The notes beneath the pieces are model-generated. The model worked only from the letters and a program-made list of their open reading frames with translations. It was not told the origin of the DNA and ran no database searches. The translations under genes were made by a program, and so were the position numbers. From Ignavibacteria bacterium UBA4661 (lineage in GTDB: Bacteria; Bacteroidota; Ignavibacteria; Kapaibacteriales; UBA4661), in assembly GCA_002405405.1 (NCBI GenBank), contig DHLT01000101.1, positions 1-5,055 of the forward strand: a DNA stretch of 5,055 nt, written 5' to 3'. Of this stretch, positions 1-5,055 are shown one piece after another (position 1 is the first letter of the stretch; each line of letters begins with the position of its first letter).

Positions 1-1752
1 CTGACACAATATCGAGCAACAAGCGCCGGTGCAAAACTAAATACATTTTCTACGTCCTTACAAAACACAACACTTGCCAAAACTATACCTATTAGTTGGC
101 TGAATACCGATGCTTTCGTAGGTCATGCAACATTCTCACCATCGGGACAATGTATTGTTTTTTCCTCTGACCGTACAGATTATGGCAGTTCCGGCAAGTG
201 CGATCTTTTTTTAGCAGAACTTGTTAATGGTACATGGACTATCCGTAATATGAATTATCGTGCATCCAATGGAAGCGAGAGCGGACCCAATGGCAGTAAT
301 GATGAAATTACTCCCTTTTTCGCATCAGATAGTGTACTGTATTTCGCTTCCAACAGTCATGCGGAGCCACGTACAGATTTCAATATCTACTATGTTGTTC
401 GAGAAGACAATGGTCATTGGAGCACACCTACTCTTGTTGAATCCTTGAGTGGTCCTGCTGACGATACCGACCCCTGTCTGCTCAACGATGGTACGATACT
501 CTTTGCATCAAACCGTATGGGAGGCTTAGGTGGATTTGATTTGTATTATGCACGTCCCGCCGACAATCAGCCTACCACACTTACCCGAACACCTACTTCG
601 CGTCCCGAAATTCTTATCATAACTCAACCTGATCGTATTCGCTGGAAAAACTCTACCCTCCTTGAAACATTCCCTTTACTACCATTCATTTTTTTTGGAG
701 AGAATTCAACGCAATTACCGCCTGAGATTAAAACACTGAGTTCTGCCGATGCCGCTTTATATGACCCTGATCGTATTCGGGCAACGTCGCTCACAGCATA
801 TTTTGAGATACTGAATATTCTTGGCAAAAGAATGCAGTTCTACTCCAACACGACTATTGAGTTGATTGGTACAGCGTTGACTCGAGAAACAACGTCGACA
901 CGTTCAGCAAAAGATATAGCTCGTACTCGTGCTGAAACTGTACGATCATATTTGCATCAGGTATGGGGCATTGCCGATGATCGCATGACTATCCGCAGTA
1001 CGGTACTTGAATCATCGCCAACACTCCCGACATCGCGTATTGATGAACTTCGTACAGTTGAGATCCGCACGCAATCTGCTATTCTTCTAGCTCCAATTCG
1101 TATGGGTATGGAGCAAGTATTTCCAATGACTGATACTTTACTGATTCGCTTAGAAAAACGAAATACTATACCACACACTCAATGGACACTTTCTGCCAGA
1201 TTGCAAGGGATGCCTCTGACGACCAATTCCGGTCATCAATTACCGGCAGTTGAAATTGTTCCGCTTCACCAAAAAAACATCCTTCTTCAACAAGGAGCAT
1301 CATCGATTAGCATCGAAGCAACAATTGCACGCAACGGACAAAATGAATCACCGACTTCAACAACAATAGATGTCCCTATTGAGCGTATCGACGAGCGTAA
1401 AGATTCCATTCTTCGATTTACCTTACTTACGAATGTTATTGATAATAAGTCCGTACTTACGCAAGAAGTACGACAACAAATTGCACTGATCGCAAAACGA
1501 ATTGGTAAAAATATGCGCGTCCTTATTCGTTCGGCTTATGATGGTTCCCTTCCCCCCGATGAAGCCCAAAGCGTGACTCATCAGCAAGCACAGTTAATTC
1601 AATCCGCCTTACAACAGTTGCTCGCACCGTCGATTGCATTAACAGTAAGTTTTGATACTCGTGGACTTGGCAATGCACCACAGTATGATAACAACCAAAG
1701 CTATGGTCGATTGTATTCGCGTTCCGTTATTATTCAAATCGACCGCCCTTGA
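1..1752 (+). CDS. PD40-repeat envelope protein with two OmpA-like domains (5' partial)
   Basis: The reading frame is open from the first base, so the true start lies left of the window; the ATG at 250 would cut through the PD40 repeats and is not the start. Counting from base 1 (583 residues visible), three PD40-type beta-propeller repeats are seen at about 40-74 (FSPSGQCIVFSSDR), 97-135 and 154-185 (ILFASNRMGGLGGFDLYYA). The motif FIFFGENSTQLP at about 229-240 opens a first OmpA-like domain (to about 358) with RTRAETVRSYL near 308 and a closing RTVEIRT strand. A beta-rich linker follows, then a second OmpA-like domain at about 473-583 ending in RSVIIQI. Family knowledge: such proteins sit in the periplasm or outer membrane, and OmpA-like domains usually bind peptidoglycan. 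Both domains here lack parts of the usual Asp/Arg binding signature, so peptidoglycan binding is uncertain. It is probably co-transcribed with the glycosyltransferase 24 bases downstream. The signal peptide is not visible. Confidence 0.88.
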   Translation: MTQYRATSAGAKLNTFSTSLQNTTLAKTIPISWLNTDAFVGHATFSPSGQCIVFSSDRTDYGSSGKCDLFLAELVNGTWTIRNMNYRASNGSESGPNGSNDEITPFFASDSVLYFASNSHAEPRTDFNIYYVVREDNGHWSTPTLVESLSGPADDTDPCLLNDGTILFASNRMGGLGGFDLYYARPADNQPTTLTRTPTSRPEILIITQPDRIRWKNSTLLETFPLLPFIFFGENSTQLPPEIKTLSSADAALYDPDRIRATSLTAYFEILNILGKRMQFYSNTTIELIGTALTRETTSTRSAKDIARTRAETVRSYLHQVWGIADDRMTIRSTVLESSPTLPTSRIDELRTVEIRTQSAILLAPIRMGMEQVFPMTDTLLIRLEKRNTIPHTQWTLSARLQGMPLTTNSGHQLPAVEIVPLHQKNILLQQGASSISIEATIARNGQNESPTSTTIDVPIERIDERKDSILRFTLLTNVIDNKSVLTQEVRQQIALIAKRIGKNMRVLIRSAYDGSLPPDEAQSVTHQQAQLIQSALQQLLAPSIALTVSFDTRGLGNAPQYDNNQSYGRLYSRSVIIQIDRP

Positions 1753-1776
1753 TCTGTTTTTTCTCTTCTTTGACTT

Positions 1777-2772
1777 ATGACAGTTTCCTCATGCTCTTCG
1801 CTGATTACAGCAACGCTGATCGTTCGCAATGAAGCAACAACAATTACACGTGCACTTCTCTCCCTTAAACCATATGTAGCAAGAATGATCGTTGTCGATA
1901 CAGGTTCAACTGATGCAACACCGCAAATTTGCTCACGACTTGGTGCCGAGGTTTATTACTCTTCATGGGAAAATGATTTCGCACAAGCACGAAATGCGGC
2001 ACTTACATATGTGCGTACACCTTGGACTCTTTCTATCGATGCTGACGAAGAACTTGCACAGAATGAATGGCAAGAATCACTGGATTTCCTTGCTGATCAT
2101 ATGAATAACCATCAGTGTGGAGGTATCAATGTGATACTTTATAACATCTTGCAGTCAGGTACTACGGCAACAACTCATCGCTATACACGACTTTTTCGTA
2201 CTCATCCTTCTATTCGTTATGCAGGAGCAATTCACGAACAAATTCGTCCATCCATTGAAGAGTTGGGATTCTTTATTGCTGAAAGTACAATCATGATTCG
2301 GCACTATGGTTATGCAGAAAATCGTGCAGACAAAATTGAGCGAAATCGTATACTTCTTCAGCAAGCAATAGCCGATGATGATTCTGCATGGAATCGCTAT
2401 CATTTAGCAATGACAGAATTCAGTGCGCAGCACACTTCACGTGCAAAAGAACTTTTTCAATCAGTACTACACAGCACAATGCTTACGCAGGAGCAGACAG
2501 AACTTGCCCGCCTACGATTGGCACAGATAGCACTTGGAGCGAGTAGATATGATGAGTGTTTGGAATACACAATGTTTGAAAGCTCCGATCTCCACCGAGA
2601 AGGATTCCGCCATTATATTCGAGCAACAGCATATTTGCAGAAAAAAGAAATCGCCGCGATGCTCATCGAACTAGAACATCACGGCGTTCAAATATCTTCT
2701 CTTGTTGATCAAACTAATGTTTCGCTAATGCGTTCGGTAGCCGACCATCTTCGTTCTGCAAAAACACACTGA
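1777..2772 (+). CDS. Family 2 glycosyltransferase with TPR-like C-terminal region
   Basis: This 331-residue protein begins with a GT-A fold of glycosyltransferase family 2, in the WaaE/SunS-like subgroup. Visible motifs are TATLIVRNEA (11-20), the nucleotide-sugar motif DTGSTDAT (41-48), WENDFAQARN (64-73), the DxD-type metal site DADEEL (88-93), then RLFR (138-141), YAGAIHEQI (148-156) and HYGY (176-179), which are typical of this subgroup. From about 203 to 300 there are roughly three alpha-helical hairpins of TPR character (for example AWNRYHLAMTEF and ARLRLAQIALG). There is no signal peptide or membrane segment, so it should act in the cytoplasm, transferring a sugar from a nucleotide donor to an unknown acceptor (LPS, glycan or protein). 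The ATG at 1777 fits the domain start; the bases before it are pyrimidine-rich with no Shine-Dalgarno, so translation probably depends on a leaderless-like or coupled mechanism. Family assignment is firm; substrate is unknown. Confidence 0.92.
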   Translation: MTVSSCSSLITATLIVRNEATTITRALLSLKPYVARMIVVDTGSTDATPQICSRLGAEVYYSSWENDFAQARNAALTYVRTPWTLSIDADEELAQNEWQESLDFLADHMNNHQCGGINVILYNILQSGTTATTHRYTRLFRTHPSIRYAGAIHEQIRPSIEELGFFIAESTIMIRHYGYAENRADKIERNRILLQQAIADDDSAWNRYHLAMTEFSAQHTSRAKELFQSVLHSTMLTQEQTELARLRLAQIALGASRYDECLEYTMFESSDLHREGFRHYIRATAYLQKKEIAAMLIELEHHGVQISSLVDQTNVSLMRSVADHLRSAKTH

Positions 2773-2797
2773 TTACAGACTACATTATGTACAATGA

Positions 2798-3643
2798 TTA
2801 TTCTTTGTCTTTGCGGCGTTCGTTTTCATCACCCTGAACAACTTCACCGGCACCGGCAGTTTTCATGCGAACATTTTTTGGTTTACCAAAGTAGGTTACA
2901 GTACCCGCACCTGCCACTCGCGCATCTAATTCTTCTGTCGCACTGACCGAAATATCACCTGCTCCGGAAAGCTTGACACGAGCCCGTTCTGCGGGCATAT
3001 CACGCAGTGCAACATCACTGGCACCGGATACATCAACATTAATTTCGCGGGCTTTGCCTGAACCAATAACTTCACTCGCTCCGGCAGATTCCATCGTTAG
3101 TGCATTGGCAATTTGAACATTGTGCAATTGTATTTCTGCCATCCCGCTTGTCTGAATTTCAAGTGATTCGGTAGATAGATTATTCACAATAATTTGTGAG
3201 GCACCTGATGATTCGATTGAACTCAACGCTTTATTACCGATGCTTACCCTCAAATCACGATCACAATCAACATTCTGCTCTAAAGAAATGTATAGAATAC
3301 CATTTCTAACAGATGTTCGCACATAACTCAGAACATTGTCATCACCCGATATCTTTACCTCCTTGTTTTCAGTACCATCAATTTCTACGACAAAATGCCC
3401 CTTGATACTTACACCGGTAAACTGCTCAACACTGCGTGTATCATTCTTCTCAACACCACTGCCTCGCACATTACCCCATGGTCCATTCCACCCTGCAAAC
3501 GACCATTTCCCAATACGAAAGTCACCTCTTGAGCAACTGCTTGCAAATACAGCGATAACTACAAGAGCAAGAATAACAATCGTATGTACGTAATGTCGAT
3601 GGTACGCTGGTGCAGAAGAATGATGTGTTGATTGGTTATTCAT
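2798..3643 (-). CDS. Head-GIN domain (DUF2807) putative lipoprotein
   Basis: This 281-residue protein has a basic/polar N-terminus, a hydrophobic segment at about 19-33 (YVHTIVILALVVIAV) and a lipobox-like FASSC with Cys37, suggesting a lipoprotein signal peptide; the -3 residue is Ala rather than the preferred Leu/Val. After a Gly/Trp-rich stretch, residues about 70-268 match the putative auto-transporter adhesin head-GIN family (DUF2807). It opens with VEQFTGVSIKGHFVVEI and continues as seven short repeats of the form xSGAS(D/E)(I/V), with the key Gly at 147, 167, 188, 207, 227, 245 and 264. This fits a stacked beta-helix. The C-terminus is short and charged. Known members in Bacteroidota are exported, mostly of unknown function; an adhesin role is only a family label. 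The ATG at 3643 gives a complete signal peptide; no Shine-Dalgarno is seen. It runs in the same direction as aroQ but after a 151-base gap, so it probably has its own promoter. Confidence 0.9.
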   Translation of the reverse strand: MNNQSTHHSSAPAYHRHYVHTIVILALVVIAVFASSCSRGDFRIGKWSFAGWNGPWGNVRGSGVEKNDTRSVEQFTGVSIKGHFVVEIDGTENKEVKISGDDNVLSYVRTSVRNGILYISLEQNVDCDRDLRVSIGNKALSSIESSGASQIIVNNLSTESLEIQTSGMAEIQLHNVQIANALTMESAGASEVIGSGKAREINVDVSGASDVALRDMPAERARVKLSGAGDISVSATEELDARVAGAGTVTYFGKPKNVRMKTAGAGEVVQGDENERRKDKE

Positions 3644-3681
3644 GAAGATACCACAAATGAAAAAATGACCCGAAAATCACT

Positions 3682-3692
3682 GTAAATTTTAC
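3682..3692. repeat. 11-bp palindrome GTAAA-T-TTTAC in the intergenic region
   Basis: The sequence GTAAATTTTAC is a perfect inverted repeat of 5-bp arms around one base. It lies close to where the sigma70-like candidate would start transcription of the lipoprotein gene (about 3696). It is also upstream of the plus-strand candidate promoter. It could be a small operator, but an AT-rich palindrome of this size is expected fairly often by chance, and no second copy is present in the window. Confidence 0.2.
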
Positions 3693-3717
3693 TTTCACTA
3701 TGAATATACGGTAGTAT
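3688..3717 (+). promoter_or_regulatory. Weak candidate promoter facing the 28-codon ORF
   Basis: TTTACT (3688-3693) and TAGTAT (3712-3717) are 18 bases apart, each matching four of six positions of the sigma70 consensus. This would start transcription about 20 bases before the possible small ORF at 3746. It interleaves with the minus-strand candidate promoter, so the two would compete if both were real. The match is poor and is listed only because it lies correctly placed before a ribosome binding site. Confidence 0.15.
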
Positions 3718-3754
3718 AGGGAAAAGTTACAACAAGGAGATGTTAATGCACAAA
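3703..3754 (-). promoter_or_regulatory. Candidate promoter(s) for the DUF2807 lipoprotein gene
   Basis: Two alternatives are visible on the minus strand. A sigma70-like pair is TTGTAA (3732-3727) and TATATT (3708-3703) separated by 18 bases, giving a leader of roughly 50 bases. A Bacteroidota-type pair is TTTG (3754-3751) and TAACTTTT (3729-3722), 21 bases apart; this misses the last G of the TAnnTTTG box and the spacing is slightly long. Either fits the 151-base gap after aroQ. Both are weak matches made by eye in AT-rich DNA. Confidence 0.3.
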
Positions 3755-3832
3755 GATTCCTTTATGACTTGCACGGCATGTCGAACGGATTACTCAAACA
3801 TTCGTATGATATTGCTGAACATAATGCAATAA
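3746..3832 (+). CDS. Possible 28-residue small protein, antisense to the aroQ 3' end
   Basis: An ATG at 3746 is preceded by AAGGAG (3734-3739) with a six-base spacer, the only classical Shine-Dalgarno I see in front of any gene in this window. The frame runs 28 codons to TAA and encodes a peptide starting MHKDSFMTCTACRTDY, with one CxxC pair at residues 9-12 and a somewhat hydrophobic tail ending NIRMILLNIMQ. Its last 39 bases overlap the 3' end of aroQ on the opposite strand. I recognise no family. The CxxC might bind a metal or form a disulfide, but one pair is weak evidence. Because the neighbouring genes do not use a Shine-Dalgarno, the site may be chance. It is a candidate only. Confidence 0.22.
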   Translation: MHKDSFMTCTACRTDYSNIRMILLNIMQ

Positions 3833-4366
3833 TGTGGCACATGCTGTTGATGAAATCAGTGTGTCCAATTCTGCATTAGCTTCAACACCAATACGTAAAG
3901 ATTGTACTAGAAGAGGCGCAGATTCATCGTGCAAAAGCGAAAGAACAATTCCAAATTGCAATAAAAGTGGCTTTGTAAGTGCATCTAAGTCGCGACGTTG
4001 CGAAGAATGCAGATCCGGTACAGTCTTAAATTCCTTGCGCTCGCGCTCACTCCAACGTTCAAACTGAACGCGCTGATACACTTTTGATGCTTCAATTTGG
4101 TCACGAAAAAATTGTCGGGCTATCGACACAGGCAGTGAAAGTTGTTGTGCTAATTGCTCAACTGCATCCAAAATCATTTCTTCGCGCGCGTGATGGTCAA
4201 TGGGTGCTGTATGATTCCATTTCCATCGTGCAACATCATAAGTCAGTCGAACACGTTGTCGCATCAACTCTATAAGATCATGCAAAGCAGTTGCTAGCAT
4301 GGGATTATGCAAATGACGTACTTCTGAGATTTCCATGAAAGTAATCAGTAATAAAAAAACAACCAC
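3794..4366 (-). CDS. aroQ: Gamma-class (AroQ-type) chorismate mutase, probably exported
   Basis: The all-helical AroQ fold is recognisable: LIELMRQRVRLTYDVARWKW (31-50), then APIDHHAREEMILDAV (54-69), and ARQFFRDQIEASKVYQ (83-98). By comparison with the family, Arg38, Lys49, Arg61 and the Gln90/Glu92 region are the likely chorismate-binding and catalytic positions. The long second half, with no fused dehydratase or dehydrogenase, matches the monofunctional gamma subclass, which is usually secreted or periplasmic. The enzyme converts chorismate to prephenate, the first step toward Phe and Tyr. With the GTG start at 4366 the protein has 190 residues and a hydrophobic N-terminus (VVFLLLITF). That could be a signal peptide, but it lacks the usual basic residues and a clear cleavage site. 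The alternative ATG at 4336 gives a 180-residue protein without it. Neither start has a Shine-Dalgarno. It starts 14 bases after the upstream exported-protein gene, so the two are very likely co-transcribed. Confidence 0.88.
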   Translation of the reverse strand: MVVFLLLITFMEISEVRHLHNPMLATALHDLIELMRQRVRLTYDVARWKWNHTAPIDHHAREEMILDAVEQLAQQLSLPVSIARQFFRDQIEASKVYQRVQFERWSERERKEFKTVPDLHSSQRRDLDALTKPLLLQFGIVLSLLHDESAPLLVQSLRIGVEANAELDTLISSTACATLLHYVQQYHTNV

Positions 4367-4380
4367 ACAGTATGAATATT

Positions 4381-5055
4381 CTATTGTTTTCGATCGATCA
4401 TTGTGCGCTCATAGTCACGAAGCACGGTATATAATTCTTTCGCAATTGCAGTACGAGCATTATTTAAAGTCGCCTGCATCGCCGCCACAATGTTTGTGCA
4501 TGTACCTACCATACTATTCTCAGCAGGAACAATCCATGGACTATGAATAGTTTCACTCATACCTCGTCCGCGAATCTTAATCGTAAATTGGGGGAAAAGT
4601 TCTGTTTTGAGCGAATAATACTTCGCATCTTCTGTTTGAATGGTTGTTAAATCTTTTCCACCAACCACAGTGTTGTTACTCTGCGCCAATTGCGAATAAA
4701 AACTTACATACGATGCTGTTGAATCGGAATCCAATTGCGCTATCACAATTATATCATACTCCTCTTGTGCAACAGGCGACGGCATGAAATTGACCAAAGT
4801 AACTTTACTAAAAAATTGTTCAACTCCCATACGAATACCTACAGCATAGGTAGCACCGGAATTAAGCGCAACTCTCGTACCGGCGCAATATCCCTTTCCG
4901 TTTTTTTGTACTTCGTGGCGCGTCTGAAATGTTTGCATAGTTGGAGAAATCACAAGAAGTACTTTGCGTGCACTTTTCTTGGTATTGTCGGTCTGGGCGA
5001 TAACATGGTCTATAGACACACAACAGATACATACTAGTATACTGCAGAAATATAG
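4381..5055 (-). CDS. Exported protein of unknown function (5' partial)
   Basis: The frame stays open to the right edge, so the start is beyond the window. The GTG at 5019 is possible but would remove a hydrophobic stretch just upstream (LYFCSILVCICC), which followed by VSIDHVIA-QT looks like the end of a signal peptide with a type I cleavage site. The mature part is about 200 residues. It has a short beta strand (KVLLVISP), then a segment GATYAVGIRMGVEQFFSKVTLV, then YDIIVIAQLDS, then FTIKIRGRGM, and a C-terminal helix rich in Ala and charged residues (about MQATLNNARTAIAKELYTVL). The order Gly-helix with FxxV, then alternating beta strands, then a final amphipathic helix is reminiscent of small envelope proteins such as YajG or LptE, but I see no diagnostic motif, so this is only a resemblance. 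It lies immediately upstream of aroQ, in the same direction, which suggests a shared transcript and envelope location. Confidence 0.75.
   Translation of the reverse strand, partial: LYFCSILVCICCVSIDHVIAQTDNTKKSARKVLLVISPTMQTFQTRHEVQKNGKGYCAGTRVALNSGATYAVGIRMGVEQFFSKVTLVNFMPSPVAQEEYDIIVIAQLDSDSTASYVSFYSQLAQSNNTVVGGKDLTTIQTEDAKYYSLKTELFPQFTIKIRGRGMSETIHSPWIVPAENSMVGTCTNIVAAMQATLNNARTAIAKELYTVLRDYERTMIDRKQ

Noticed and set aside
957..1178. Minus-strand frames within the first gene (624-827, 957-1178) and at 2155-2403
   Set aside because: They lie wholly within well-supported plus-strand coding sequence and encode nothing recognisable.
250..1752. ATG at 250 as the start of the first gene
   Set aside because: The frame is open from base 1 and residues before 250 form a clear PD40 repeat (FSPSGQCIVFSSDR), so the gene continues left of the window.
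2773..2797. Bidirectional terminator in the convergent gap (palindrome TACAT-T-ATGTA at 2781-2791)
   Set aside because: The arms are only 5 bp and AT-rich, and no T run follows on either strand. It is too weak to call.
2983..2997. GC hairpin GCCCG-TTCTG-CGGGC
   Set aside because: It lies inside the DUF2807 coding sequence, is only 5 bp and has no T tract, so it is better explained by codons for MPAERAR.
4735..5037. Plus-strand 100-codon frame and other plus-strand frames at 3834-4550
   Set aside because: They are shadows of the minus-strand aroQ and exported-protein genes, with low-complexity or Arg/Ser-rich translations and no family resemblance.
1..5055. CRISPR array, insertion sequence, tRNA or phage features
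   Set aside because: I saw no regularly spaced repeats, terminal inverted repeats, cloverleaf sequences or transposase/integrase motifs on either strand.

Overview
The window looks like a piece of chromosome from a Gram-negative bacterium of the Bacteroidota/Chlorobiota (FCB) group, possibly Kapabacteria- or Ignavibacteria-like. This placement is an inference. It rests on an envelope protein joining PD40 repeats to OmpA-like domains, a head-GIN/DUF2807 lipoprotein, moderate GC, and the lack of Shine-Dalgarno sequences in front of the main genes. No 16S or other phylogenetic marker is present. I see no tRNA, rRNA, CRISPR array, insertion sequence, phage gene or toxin-antitoxin signature.

Layout: two genes run rightward. 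The first (1-1752) is cut by the left edge and encodes an envelope protein with PD40 repeats followed by two OmpA-like domains. After 24 bases comes a family 2 glycosyltransferase with a TPR-like C-terminus (1777-2772). These converge, with only 25 bases between them, on a leftward group. In transcription order that group is: an exported protein of unknown function cut by the right edge (4381-5055), a gamma-class chorismate mutase aroQ (3794-4366) starting 14 bases downstream, then after a 151-base gap the DUF2807 lipoprotein (2798-3643). That gap is the only sizeable intergenic region. It holds candidate promoters on both strands, a small palindrome, and on the plus strand a possible 28-codon ORF with a good ribosome binding site that overlaps the aroQ 3' end. 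Coding density is high and no gene-free stretch exceeds 300 bases.

Functionally most of the window concerns the cell envelope: peptidoglycan/outer-membrane proteins, a sugar transferase, a surface or periplasmic lipoprotein, and a probably exported chorismate mutase paired with another exported protein. The rightward pair is probably one transcript, and the exported-protein/aroQ pair is probably another. I do not see a clear new defence or mobile system. The items most worth following are the aroQ-exported protein pair, the small ORF, and the double, degenerate OmpA architecture.
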